Below are positions 1 through 8,471 of a stretch of DNA of 64,000 nucleotides, one piece after another. The translations under genes and the position numbers were made by a program. Position 1 is the stretch's first letter; every line of letters starts with the position of its first letter. The notes under the pieces are model-generated. The model was not told where the DNA came from, did no database searches, and saw only the letters and a program-made list of their open reading frames with translations. Origin of the DNA: Aequorivita sp. UBA3180 (GTDB taxonomy: Bacteria; Bacteroidota; Bacteroidia; Flavobacteriales; Flavobacteriaceae); contig DEXQ01000015.1 in the NCBI GenBank assembly GCA_002364215.1, positions 30,098 to 94,097 on the forward strand, in the 5' to 3' direction.

Positions 1-335
1 TTTACCACAAGTACGGCGTCATCTTCATAGACTATATCCAACGGAATATTTTCGGGCACCAAAAGAAACTCATAGGGCGGATGCTCAAAAAGTACCGTGA
101 CCACATCATTGCCTTTTACTTTGTAATTGCTTTTTACGGGAAGTCCGTTTACGTGAATATTTCCAGCGGTTGCTGCTTTCTGTATTTTATTGCGGGTCGC
201 TTTTTCAATCAAGTTCATCAGGTATTTATCTACCCTAAGCGCCCTCTGCCCTTTATCTGCCTTAAAGCGGTAATGCTCGTAAAGATCATCACTGCCGTCG
301 GTATCTTCTATTTCTTCTTCGTTAAAACTCGCCAT
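1..335 (-). CDS. RluA/RluD-family 23S rRNA pseudouridine synthase, N-terminal fragment
   Basis: Only the first 111 codons lie in the window; the gene runs off the left edge. The translation starts MASFNEEEIEDTDG, then shows an S4 RNA-binding domain (about residues 30-90, with RVDKYL and AGNIHVNG) followed by the linker VPENIPLDIVYEDDAVLVV that opens the catalytic domain of RluA-type enzymes. These isomerise uridine to pseudouridine in 23S rRNA; S4 plus this linker fits the RluC/RluD group, so RluD is likely but the catalytic Asp is outside the window. The ATG at 333-335 lies inside the end of the upstream PASTA gene (14-nt overlap), implying translational coupling. Confidence 0.85.
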   Translation of the reverse strand, partial: MASFNEEEIEDTDGSDDLYEHYRFKADKGQRALRVDKYLMNLIEKATRNKIQKAATAGNIHVNGLPVKSNYKVKGNDVVTVLFEHPPYEFLLVPENIPLDIVYEDDAVLVV

Positions 336-954
336 TGTTCTCTTCTTCATTTTCAGTTGGAGCCTCTAGATTTTCTTCGGAAGAATCGTCTTCTGTTTGA
401 ATTCTATTGAGCGATTCATCCCCAACGATTAAATCTATCACTGAAGTTTTCTGCAGCGGTGTGCCCACCTCAAGTTTTTCGCCTTTGTAGCGCATTTCCA
501 AAACATTGTCGCTAATATGCGGTCGGTAACTTATCTTTCCTATTTTGAAACCCATGGCCAGTAGTGTAGGCTCTGCCTGTCGGCGCGTACGGCCCAAAAC
601 GTCGGGAACTTCAATTTTTCGATAGCCCGAAGGGTTCAGCGTTAAATATAATTTTCGGTCTTCCTTTACAAATTTACCAGGCTTCGGTATTTGTTCGATT
701 ACGGAATACTTTGGGTAATCGGGATTGTAATTTGCAGAGTCGAGAATTTCATACCGAAGATCCATCTCGTCCAAGGTCTCCTCTACTTTATCTAAAGAGA
801 GTTTCGCTAAATTTGGAACCTCTATTGTTTCATTATGGTTGGTACTGATCCGCAACCACCATAATATCAAAAAAGCCAAGACCAGCAAGGCCACAATAGC
901 CAGCAATAATTGTTTTAAAAATGCCTTGGAAAATACGAACTGGAAAAAAGTCAT
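322..954 (-). CDS. PASTA-domain single-pass membrane protein
   Basis: A 210-residue protein with a short cytoplasmic N-terminus, one membrane helix (about 14-34, ending LILWWLR), two PASTA repeats (about 44-108, opening IEVPNLAKLSLD, and 114-178, opening IEVPDVLGRTRRQAE) and an acidic tail (184-210). PASTA domains bind peptidoglycan or muropeptides in penicillin-binding proteins and Ser/Thr kinases; here no kinase or transpeptidase domain is attached, so it is probably a periplasmic wall-binding protein of unknown exact role. It overlaps the pseudouridine synthase gene and diverges from ddl. The family is common in Flavobacteria next to ddl (family knowledge). Confidence 0.85.
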   Translation of the reverse strand: MTFFQFVFSKAFLKQLLLAIVALLVLAFLILWWLRISTNHNETIEVPNLAKLSLDKVEETLDEMDLRYEILDSANYNPDYPKYSVIEQIPKPGKFVKEDRKLYLTLNPSGYRKIEVPDVLGRTRRQAEPTLLAMGFKIGKISYRPHISDNVLEMRYKGEKLEVGTPLQKTSVIDLIVGDESLNRIQTEDDSSEENLEAPTENEEENNGEF

Positions 955-973
955 ACGTTTGTTTGTTAATGCA

Positions 974-1026
974 CAAAAATATAAAACCCAAAGTTAGTAT
1001 CTTTCTATGGATAAGTGATATTTTTG
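974..1026. promoter_or_regulatory. Candidate divergent -7 elements for the PASTA gene and ddl
   Basis: The 110-nt divergent spacer holds a TATTTTTG at 974-981 on the minus strand (20 nt before the PASTA gene) and another at 1019-1026 on the plus strand (39 nt before ddl). Both fit the Bacteroidota -7 consensus TAnnTTTG. A clear TTTG -33 box at the right distance is missing for both, and such AT-rich octamers occur by chance, so this is tentative. Confidence 0.35.
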
Positions 1027-1064
1027 TTTTACCAGATATTTAACGCAGCTTTTAATGATTTGTT

Positions 1065-2042
1065 ATGGGTAAAAAACATATTGCCGTTGCTATGGGCGGC
1101 TATTCCAGCGAGTTCGAGATTTCAATAAACAGTGGCGGCGTAGTATGCAATGCCCTTGATAAAAATAAATATGAGGTGTATCCCGTCCATATTTTGGAGG
1201 AAGGTTGGTATTTTGTTGGCAGTAACGGCACCAAACACCCCATAAACAAAGCCGATTTCAGTTTTGACAATGGTACCGAGACCATCCGACCCGATGCAAT
1301 TTTTAACACCATCCACGGCACACCCGGCGAGGATGGTTATCTGCAAGCTTATTGGGAATTGCTAAAAATTCCCCACACTAGTACAGATTATTACCAGGCA
1401 GCACTGAGCTTCAACAAACGTGATTGTCTTTCGGTATTGAAGAATTTTGGCATTCGCGCCGCAAATTCCTATTATATAAATGAAGGAGGTGAAATTAACA
1501 TTGAAGAAATAGTAAAGAAAACCGGCCTACCTTGTTTTGTAAAACCCAATCGTTCCGGTTCCAGTTTTGGAATTAGTAAAGTAAACGAAATAGCTGCAAT
1601 GATGCCAGCTATTGAAAAGGCATTTACCGAAGACACCGAAATAATTATTGAAACAGCTCTCGTTGGAGTTGAAGTTTCGGTGGGAGTTTATAATAGAGGT
1701 GAAGAAATAATCGCCCTGCCCGTAACCGAAATTGTATCGGAAAATGAATTTTTTGATTACGAAGCAAAGTATCTCGGGAAATCACAGGAAATTACCCCCG
1801 CAAGAATTTCAGAAGAAGAAACCGAAATGGTAAAAAAAGAAGCCGTTCGCATATATAAATTGCTAAACATGAAAGGCATCACCCGCAGTGAATTTATTAT
1901 TGAGAAAGGAAAACCATTTTTTCTGGAAATAAACACAAATCCGGGTCTTTCCACAGAAAGCATCGTCCCCAAACAAGCCCGAGAAGCAGGAATGACATTG
2001 ACGGAATTTTTTGATATATTGATACAGAATGTACTAAAGTAG
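1065..2042 (+). CDS. ddl: D-alanine--D-alanine ligase
   Basis: This ATP-grasp enzyme joins two D-alanines to make the dipeptide added to UDP-MurNAc-tripeptide by MurF. At 325 residues it is of normal length. Visible signatures are GGYSSEFEIS at 11-20 with the substrate-contacting Glu16, HGTPGEDG at 84-91, the ATP-binding Lys/Gly-rich loop VKPNRSGSSFGISKV at 159-173 and the metal-binding C-terminal motif FLEINTNPG. It acts in the cytoplasm and supplies the cell-wall pathway whose other enzymes sit at 53-64 kb. It is followed by a heptamer-repeat spacer and then lpxB. Confidence 0.96.
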   Translation: MGKKHIAVAMGGYSSEFEISINSGGVVCNALDKNKYEVYPVHILEEGWYFVGSNGTKHPINKADFSFDNGTETIRPDAIFNTIHGTPGEDGYLQAYWELLKIPHTSTDYYQAALSFNKRDCLSVLKNFGIRAANSYYINEGGEINIEEIVKKTGLPCFVKPNRSGSSFGISKVNEIAAMMPAIEKAFTEDTEIIIETALVGVEVSVGVYNRGEEIIALPVTEIVSENEFFDYEAKYLGKSQEITPARISEEETEMVKKEAVRIYKLLNMKGITRSEFIIEKGKPFFLEINTNPGLSTESIVPKQAREAGMTLTEFFDILIQNVLK

Positions 2043-2119
2043 TTTCAGGTTTCACGTTACAGGTTTCAAGTTTAAAAACTTAACAACTCTTAACTCATAA
2101 CCCATAACTCACAACTTTT
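2042..2119. repeat. Inverted heptamer array in the ddl-lpxB spacer (GTTNNNN x5 / AACNNNN x5)
   Basis: The whole spacer is built of 7-nt units without a slip. Left half: GTTTCAG, GTTTCAC, GTTACAG, GTTTCAA, GTTTAAA (2042-2076). Right half from 2085: AACTCTT, AACTCAT, AACCCAT, AACTCAC, AACTTTT (to 2119). The invariant core GTT of the left half is the reverse complement of the invariant AAC on the right, so the arrays face each other. It starts at the ddl stop and ends 5 nt before the lpxB ATG. There is no ORF in it. Confidence 0.85.
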
Positions 2120-2123
2120 TAGA

Positions 2124-3242
2124 ATGAAATACTACCTCATAGCAGGCGAAGCGTCGGGAGATCTTCACGGAGCCAATTTAATGAAAGCCTTAAAAAAGGA
2201 AGACCCCGAAGCGGATTTTCGCTTTTGGGGCGGTGATTTGATGCGGGAGGTTGGCGGCACCGAGGTAAAACATTATCGGGAACTTGCCTTTATGGGCTTT
2301 GCAGAGGTAGTACTAAACCTTCGAACTATTTTTAAAAATATCAAATTCTGCAAAAAGGATATTGAGCACTTCAATCCCGATGTAATTATTTTTATTGACT
2401 ATCCCGGCTTCAACTTTCGGATTATGAAATGGGCGCGGAAGAAAGGCTATAAAACGCATTATTACATTTCCCCACAAATATGGGCCTGGAAGGAAGGCCG
2501 TATAAAAGACATAAAACGCGATGTGGACCAGATGTACGTTATCCTTCCTTTTGAAAAGGATTTTTACGAAGAAAAACACAACTTTCCCGTACATTTTGTA
2601 GGCCATCCCTTGATTGATGCCATTTACAACAGAACCCAAGTAATTCCGAAAACATTCAGAAAAGAAAACGGACTGGACCATAGGCCTATAATAGCACTGC
2701 TTCCCGGCAGCCGAAAGCAGGAAATAAAAAAAATGCTGGAAATAATGATTTCGGTGGCAAAGGATTTTAAGGAATACCAATTCGTAATTGCCGGAGCACC
2801 TAGCCAGGAAAAGTCATTTTATGAAAGTTTTCTCAGTACAAAAAACATACATTTTGTAGCAAATAAAACTTATGACCTATTAAGTATTTCAGAAGCTGCC
2901 CTAGTTACGTCAGGCACGGCTACACTTGAAACAGCTCTTTTTAAAGTGCCGCAAGTGGTTTGCTACAAAGGCAGCCGAATTAGCTATGAAATTGCCAAAC
3001 GTGTGATTAAGTTGGAATACATTTCACTGGTAAATCTAATCCTCGACAAAACGGTTGTTACCGAACTTATCCAAACCGAATTCAACACAAAAAGACTAAA
3101 GGAAGAACTTACAAAGATTTTGGATCCGTATAAACGAGCCACTATGTTTTTGGATTATTACGAACTGGAAAAAGCACTCGGTGGCCGTGGCGCAAGTGAA
3201 AACACGGCCAAACTAATCTATACTGCCGTAAAGGGAATGTAA
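2124..3242 (+). CDS. lpxB: Lipid-A-disaccharide synthase
   Basis: LpxB condenses UDP-2,3-diacylglucosamine with lipid X to form the beta-1,6 disaccharide of lipid A, a peripheral inner-membrane GT19 reaction. The 372-residue product has the family opening AGEASGDLHGA (7-17), SPQIWAWKEGR in the middle, and the donor-binding LLPGSRKQEI and SGTATLETAL motifs in the C-terminal Rossmann half. Length and motif order are complete. The ATG follows the heptamer array by 4 nt, so the native 5' leader appears to have been replaced by it. Confidence 0.95.
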   Translation: MKYYLIAGEASGDLHGANLMKALKKEDPEADFRFWGGDLMREVGGTEVKHYRELAFMGFAEVVLNLRTIFKNIKFCKKDIEHFNPDVIIFIDYPGFNFRIMKWARKKGYKTHYYISPQIWAWKEGRIKDIKRDVDQMYVILPFEKDFYEEKHNFPVHFVGHPLIDAIYNRTQVIPKTFRKENGLDHRPIIALLPGSRKQEIKKMLEIMISVAKDFKEYQFVIAGAPSQEKSFYESFLSTKNIHFVANKTYDLLSISEAALVTSGTATLETALFKVPQVVCYKGSRISYEIAKRVIKLEYISLVNLILDKTVVTELIQTEFNTKRLKEELTKILDPYKRATMFLDYYELEKALGGRGASENTAKLIYTAVKGM

Positions 3243-3286
3243 ATAAATTTTTATACTTTTAAACCTTCATCCCCTATTTTCTATCG

Positions 3287-3877
3287 ATGCGCAAACTACT
3301 TTTTCTTTCTTTTTTTGCTTTATTCCTCATATCCTGCGGAAGTACAAAAAACACTGGTAAAATTCCAGAGGCCATAATAGGAAAGAACGAAACAAGAACT
3401 AAAACCACTCGAAAGGTAAGTCCGCACAAAAACAATAAAATTGTAACAAAAAGAGATGACGAAAACGCTTCGGAAGTCATAGAAGAAAGCTCCAAAGAAA
3501 TTAAGAAGGGAATTATAGATTACGCAAAAACCTTTGAGGGAACACGCTATAAATTTGGTGGAACTACAGATGCTGGCATGGATTGTTCTGGCTTAGTCTT
3601 TACCGCTTTTCAAAAGGAAAACATTACACTTCCCAGAATTTCGCGTGATATGGCTACAAAAGGAATCCTTATTTCCTTTAAGGATATAGAAGAAGGCGAT
3701 TTGGTATTCTTCAAAACCAGTAGCAGAAACACCATAAACCACGTAGGTTTGGTAGTAGAGGCGAAGCGCGGCGAAGTAAAATTTATCCACTCCACCACCC
3801 GTGCCGGGGTTATCATTTCATCGCTAGACGAGGATTACTGGAAAAAAGCTTTTGTGGAAGTACGCCGGGTTATTTAA
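3287..3877 (+). CDS. C40 (NlpC/P60) cell-wall peptidase lipoprotein
   Basis: A 196-residue lipoprotein: signal peptide with lipobox ending at Cys17 (FLISC), a Lys/Asn-rich linker (20-70), then an NlpC/P60 domain (75-196). The catalytic residues are visible as Cys100 in DCSGLVF, His152 in NHVGLV and His168 in FIHST. Family members cleave peptide stems of peptidoglycan, typically D-Glu-meso-DAP bonds. It lies 45 nt after lpxB and 100 nt before comEC on the same strand. Substrate is inferred from the family only. Confidence 0.9.
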   Translation: MRKLLFLSFFALFLISCGSTKNTGKIPEAIIGKNETRTKTTRKVSPHKNNKIVTKRDDENASEVIEESSKEIKKGIIDYAKTFEGTRYKFGGTTDAGMDCSGLVFTAFQKENITLPRISRDMATKGILISFKDIEEGDLVFFKTSSRNTINHVGLVVEAKRGEVKFIHSTTRAGVIISSLDEDYWKKAFVEVRRVI

Positions 3878-3976
3878 TTTTCGGTTTCAGCAATTTTGTA
3901 TTTTCAAAATATATTATTTAATTTTAATTCAATTCTCCCCAGTAAATTTTAAGTAGAACACTTAAAAGATCGGGGC

Positions 3977-6001
3977 ATGAAATTCATCAACTTTGCAATA
4001 GTAAGGTTTTCGGCTTTCCTTGTGCTGGGTATTCTCGCAGCACAATACTTTCCTTTTAATATTTTTTCACTTCATTATCTTTTTATAATCCTAGCGATAG
4101 TTACAAGCCTATGGCTTTGGTCCCGGAAGCAATTGATTCAGCAGGTTTACTTCGGAATAGCTACATATCTCTGTTTTTTTTCCATTGGTTATTTTACGCA
4201 TCAAATTCGGCTTCCACAATTTCAACCTAAACATTATTCGCACTTTATTTCGGAAAACAAAACAGATCTAGTCCAGCTGAAAATAACCCAGAGCTTAAAG
4301 CCCGATAAATACTATGTCAAGTATTTTGCAACTGTAAGCGCAATAAATAACAAACCTGCAACGGGAAAAATCTTACTTAATCTTTCTAAAGATTCTATAA
4401 CAAAATCTTTTTCACCCGATGAGATTGTGCTTGTATATGCCTCAATTACCGACATTCCGAAACCGCTGAATCCGCACCAATTTGATTATTCAAAATATAC
4501 GAAATCATTAGGTGTCTATGGACAGTTACGCTTTTCATCAACAGAAATTCTAAAAACACAAACAGGTTCCAGAACCTCAATGGGAATTGCGCAAAACTTA
4601 CGCGCATATATAGTTGCTAAACTTCAAAATACAAACCTTAAAACTGATGAACGCGCAATTCTACAAGCGCTAATTTTAGGTGAAAAAAAAGACATTGACA
4701 AAAGCCTGTACAACGAATACGCCGCTGCGGGAGCTGTGCATATTTTGGCGGTTTCGGGGCTCCACGTGGGTATATTATATATTATTCTGGCATTTGTTTT
4801 TAAACCCTTTTTACAATGGAAATATGGCGTCTTCTTTCAAGCTATATTAATTGTTATACTTCTATGGGGTTTTGCATTACTTTCTGGACTATCGCCTTCA
4901 GTTACACGAGCTGTAACAATGTTCAGCTTCTTTGCAATGGCCAAACTTTTTGACAGAGAGACAAATTCCATAAACACATTATTCCTTTCATTTTTCACGC
5001 TATTGATCATCAATCCTCTTTGGTTGTTTCAGGTTGGTTTTCAACTTAGCTATTTGGCAGTCTTCTTTATCGTTTGGCTACAACCAATTTTTTATAAAGT
5101 AGGCTATTCAAAATATTGGCTCGTCCGGAAAACTTGGGGAATCGTGTCCGTTACCATTTGTGCACAAATTGGGGTTTTACCGTTAAGTCTATACTATTTC
5201 CACCAATTCCCGGGATTGTTTTTACTCACCAATATCGTAGTGCTTCCATTTTTAACCATTTTAATGTGTGGCGGAATATTGATTGTGTTTTTGGCGAGTT
5301 TTGACAGCTTGCCCAATTGGCTGGCTGAGAGTTATAATTTTTTGATTGAAGGCCTTAATGGTTTTGTCCACTGGGTTGCAGTGCAGGACGAGTTTCTCTT
5401 TAAGGAAATCCACTTCTCTACATTAAAAGTCTTGGGAACCTATTTTTTCATTATTGCCCTAGCACTACTTCTGAAAAAGATAAACTATCATAGGTTGGTA
5501 CTTTCATTAGTGGCAATTGCAACAATAGTTTCAATTTATAGTTATGATGAATTCAGGTATTCTGGTAATCAATTGGTAATATTTCAGAAAAGCAAAAAAA
5601 CGTTGATAGGTTATAAAAACGGAAAACATTTGACGGTTTTTAAAAGTGATAGTATTTCAAATACTTCTGAAATATATCCTCTTAAATCATTCAAAACTGC
5701 TTTAAACATTAATTCCTATTCAGAAAAAAAGATTCCAGGATTCTTTAGCTATGATAATAGAAGCATTCTCGTTTTAGATAGTTTAGGGGTCTTTCCCAAA
5801 TCAACGAAGGTACATACAATTCTGCTCACGAACAGTCCAAAAATAAACCTCAATCGACTAATCGACAGCTTACAGCCCAACCAAATTATTGCCGATGGCA
5901 GTAACTATTATTCCTATGTAAAACGCTGGGAAAAAACTTGTAAACTAAAAAAGCTCCCGTTCCGTTATACCGCAAAACAAGGAGCTTTCCCAATAGAATA
6001 G
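3977..6001 (+). CDS. comEC: ComEC/Rec2-family DNA-uptake channel protein
   Basis: A 674-residue multi-spanning membrane protein. Three N-terminal helices (about 8-75) lead to a soluble OB-like region (DUF4131-type, about 95-200) and the Competence domain (about 225-495) with the signature AVSGLHVG at 258-265 and many hydrophobic helices. In naturally competent bacteria ComEC passes single-stranded DNA across the inner membrane. The C-terminal part (about 540-674) sits where many homologues carry a metallo-beta-lactamase-like domain, but no HxHxDH motif is present. Whether this species is competent cannot be judged here. Confidence 0.88.
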   Translation: MKFINFAIVRFSAFLVLGILAAQYFPFNIFSLHYLFIILAIVTSLWLWSRKQLIQQVYFGIATYLCFFSIGYFTHQIRLPQFQPKHYSHFISENKTDLVQLKITQSLKPDKYYVKYFATVSAINNKPATGKILLNLSKDSITKSFSPDEIVLVYASITDIPKPLNPHQFDYSKYTKSLGVYGQLRFSSTEILKTQTGSRTSMGIAQNLRAYIVAKLQNTNLKTDERAILQALILGEKKDIDKSLYNEYAAAGAVHILAVSGLHVGILYIILAFVFKPFLQWKYGVFFQAILIVILLWGFALLSGLSPSVTRAVTMFSFFAMAKLFDRETNSINTLFLSFFTLLIINPLWLFQVGFQLSYLAVFFIVWLQPIFYKVGYSKYWLVRKTWGIVSVTICAQIGVLPLSLYYFHQFPGLFLLTNIVVLPFLTILMCGGILIVFLASFDSLPNWLAESYNFLIEGLNGFVHWVAVQDEFLFKEIHFSTLKVLGTYFFIIALALLLKKINYHRLVLSLVAIATIVSIYSYDEFRYSGNQLVIFQKSKKTLIGYKNGKHLTVFKSDSISNTSEIYPLKSFKTALNINSYSEKKIPGFFSYDNRSILVLDSLGVFPKSTKVHTILLTNSPKINLNRLIDSLQPNQIIADGSNYYSYVKRWEKTCKLKKLPFRYTAKQGAFPIE

Positions 6002-6028
6002 CCCGAATATGAAACCGAAATGGCTATA

Positions 6029-6562
6029 CTAAAATGTAGGTTTAAAATTCTTTTGATATTCTTCCCATGCTTCGGTAGTTGTTATTTTTAAATAATCGTC
6101 CGTATGTATCATTTTTAGGAAAATTTCCAGTTGGGGAGGTGTTCTGTAACCTGGTACCGCTTGGATTAGCTTGCCTTCTTCCGTAAAAAAAACAACACTG
6201 GGATAGGCGTTAACTTTTAAGGCATGTGCAAATAAATGCTGTGAGTTTCTGCCTTTTCTCGCTGGATCATAATTGGGGTTTGTATAGGTAAAATCATTAA
6301 AGGTTACCTCTTCAGTCCCTTCAGCATTAAACTTAACCGCATAATAGTTTTTGTTTAAATATTCAATTACATCCGCATCGCTAAAGGTGTTTTTATCGAG
6401 CATTTTGCAGGGGCCGCACCAAGTGGTATAAACGTCCATAAAAATCTTTTTTGGTTCTTTCTTTTGGGCGGCAAGCGCTTCGTTCATGGTCATCCAATTA
6501 ATTTTTTGCGAATGGACCGTACCTGCGGAAACAATAAGTAAAAAGAGTAATAAATATTTCAT
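6029..6562 (-). CDS. Exported thioredoxin-fold protein (CGPC)
   Basis: From the ATG at 6560-6562 the product has 177 residues: a signal peptide (KYLLLFLLIVSAGTVHSQ) and a thioredoxin-like domain with active-site TTWCGPCKM and a cis-Pro region (NAYPSVVFF). It probably acts as a periplasmic disulfide reductase or exchange protein. An upstream in-frame ATG at 6608-6610 exists, but using it would add 16 residues before the signal peptide and place the start inside the terminator hairpin of the upstream peptide-transporter gene, so I reject it. Substrate unknown. Confidence 0.85.
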   Translation of the reverse strand: MKYLLLFLLIVSAGTVHSQKINWMTMNEALAAQKKEPKKIFMDVYTTWCGPCKMLDKNTFSDADVIEYLNKNYYAVKFNAEGTEEVTFNDFTYTNPNYDPARKGRNSQHLFAHALKVNAYPSVVFFTEEGKLIQAVPGYRTPPQLEIFLKMIHTDDYLKITTTEAWEEYQKNFKPTF

Positions 6563-6596
6563 TATAAATGCTTTAGTAATTTTAAATATTTGAAAC

Positions 6597-6626
6597 AAAA
6601 AGCGTTCCATAAAAAGGAACGCTTTT
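6597..6626 (-). terminator. Rho-independent terminator of the peptide-transport unit
   Basis: On the minus strand an 11-bp perfect stem (AAAAGCGTTCC / GGAACGCTTTT) with a 7-nt loop is followed by a T-rich stretch, 21 nt after the stop of the 596-residue POT transporter. Confidence 0.85.
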
Positions 6627-6646
6627 ATATTAAAAAGTATTGTGTA

Positions 6647-8437
6647 TTAACGAATGCCGTGCATTAATTTTTTTAGAACAGGGTTCAGCAACATCGAAAT
6701 AACGCCAACACTAATAGGTATTAAGGTGAATATCAGGAAGAACGTCCCCATAGAATATTCTGCAGAAATCTTATCAATCATCCCTCCCATAGTATTGGCA
6801 GCTTTTTGGCCCACAGCAATGGCAAGGTACCATACTCCAAACATAAATCCAATCATGCGCGCGGGTACCAATTTACTTAAATAGGACAAGCCCAAAGGCG
6901 ACAGACACAACTCGCCCATTGTGTGCATTAAATAAGCCAAAATAAGGAATACCATGCTCACTTTTGCGGTCATTGCCCCGGGGGGAATATCTGAAGCACC
7001 ATATGAAAGTATTGCAAAACCCAAGCCCAACATAATAAGACCAATACCATATTTTACGGCTGCGCTGGGGTTGTACTTGCTCTCCCACCATTTTGAAAAT
7101 ATAGGTGCGAGCGTAATTATAAAGAATGAATTTAAAATCCCGAACCATGTGGCATCCACCTGTAATTCTGTTTGATTAAACTTATCGTACAGCCTATAAA
7201 TTACCAAGCCCCAAATACCGATAAAAGCAATAACCAATGCTATATTGGACATTGCAATTCTATTATGCGTTTTCTTTACCAACAAATAAATAACCCAAGA
7301 AATAATAATTAAAGGAACGGTCGTTAGTAGCGCATCTATTATTTTGAAAATCATAGCAGAATTCCCAGTTAGGTCTCTATCGGTATAATCCTGTGCAAAA
7401 AGTGTCATAGAACCCAATGACTGTTCAAAAAATGCAAAAAAGAAAACCGTGAACAGCCCGAAAATGGAAACTGCAATCAATCTATCCCGAACGATTGGCA
7501 AATAACGAGCAATACGCGTCACCAATAAAATTAGGAACATTGCCAATGCTGCAAGAACAACTATGTTTGTTCCGCTCATTCCACCAATCTCAAAAGGCAC
7601 CAGAGAAGTGTCGTATATTTTTTCTAAAGGATCATTGAAAAGATATAGCAAACCACCAATGGATGACAGTACAATCAAAACATAATCAAAGATCGTGAAC
7701 GGATTCAGTTTGATTGGTGCCACTTCTACTCCGTCTTCACGTAATTCGGGTCTTTCTTCATTTATATTCTGGGGGATTTCTACTTCGTGTACTTTAGAAG
7801 GTTTTGCACCCACATTCCCAAAAATTTTACCTGCCAATAAAAATTGAAGCATTCCAAAAAACATAAAAATTCCCGCAAGCCCAAAGCCCCAAGACCATCC
7901 ATAATTTTCAGCCAAATAACCGCAAAGCATCATTCCGAAGAAAGCTCCGGCATTCACACCCATATAAAAGATTGTATAAGCACCGTCTTTTTTGGATTCC
8001 TTGCCTTTGTACATTTCAGATATGATGGAAGTAATATTCGGCTTAAAGAATCCTGTACCAATTACTAAAAGAGCAAGGCCCAAGTAAAATGAAGCAGTGG
8101 TTTCCAGCGCCATGGAGGCGTGGCCTAGTGTCATAATAACGCAACCCAAAACCACTGCCATACGGTACCCCGTAATTTTATCTGCTATCCAACCTCCAAT
8201 GATAGGAGTTAAATATAAAAGCGAAGCATAGGTTCCAATAAGTGCCAACGCATGCTCGCGTGGCCATTCCCAACCGGGATTGTCACTCAAAATTGGGGCG
8301 GTTAAAAACAACACCAAAAGAATACGCATTCCGTAAAAGGAAAAACGCTCCCACATTTCAGTAAAAAAAAGTATAAACAATCCCGCGGGATGCCCTAAAA
8401 CTTTGTCTTTAAACAGATTTTCTATATCAGTGTTCAT
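6647..8437 (-). CDS. POT-family proton-dependent oligopeptide transporter (long form)
   Basis: A 596-residue major-facilitator protein of the POT/PTR2 family, which imports di- and tripeptides with protons. The family motif FFTEMWERFSFYGMR is at about 24-38 and FYMGVNAGAFFG marks helix 5. Compared with its 467-residue neighbour it has an extra central part of roughly 110 residues: a hydrophilic stretch (AKPSKVHEVEIPQNINEE...) and two more hydrophobic segments (YVLIVLSSIGGLLYLF; IVVLAALAMFLILLV), as in POTs with inserted helices HA/HB. It follows the second POT by 34 nt on the same strand and ends before a terminator. Confidence 0.92.
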   Translation of the reverse strand: MNTDIENLFKDKVLGHPAGLFILFFTEMWERFSFYGMRILLVLFLTAPILSDNPGWEWPREHALALIGTYASLLYLTPIIGGWIADKITGYRMAVVLGCVIMTLGHASMALETTASFYLGLALLVIGTGFFKPNITSIISEMYKGKESKKDGAYTIFYMGVNAGAFFGMMLCGYLAENYGWSWGFGLAGIFMFFGMLQFLLAGKIFGNVGAKPSKVHEVEIPQNINEERPELREDGVEVAPIKLNPFTIFDYVLIVLSSIGGLLYLFNDPLEKIYDTSLVPFEIGGMSGTNIVVLAALAMFLILLVTRIARYLPIVRDRLIAVSIFGLFTVFFFAFFEQSLGSMTLFAQDYTDRDLTGNSAMIFKIIDALLTTVPLIIISWVIYLLVKKTHNRIAMSNIALVIAFIGIWGLVIYRLYDKFNQTELQVDATWFGILNSFFIITLAPIFSKWWESKYNPSAAVKYGIGLIMLGLGFAILSYGASDIPPGAMTAKVSMVFLILAYLMHTMGELCLSPLGLSYLSKLVPARMIGFMFGVWYLAIAVGQKAANTMGGMIDKISAEYSMGTFFLIFTLIPISVGVISMLLNPVLKKLMHGIR

Positions 8438-8471
8438 CGGTATTTGTTTTGGTTAAATTGTTTCTGAAAAA

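Noticed and set aside
2313..2780. 155-residue open frame on the minus strand inside lpxB
   Set aside because: It is fully inside a conserved gene, on the opposite strand, with no recognisable domain; it follows from codon bias of lpxB.
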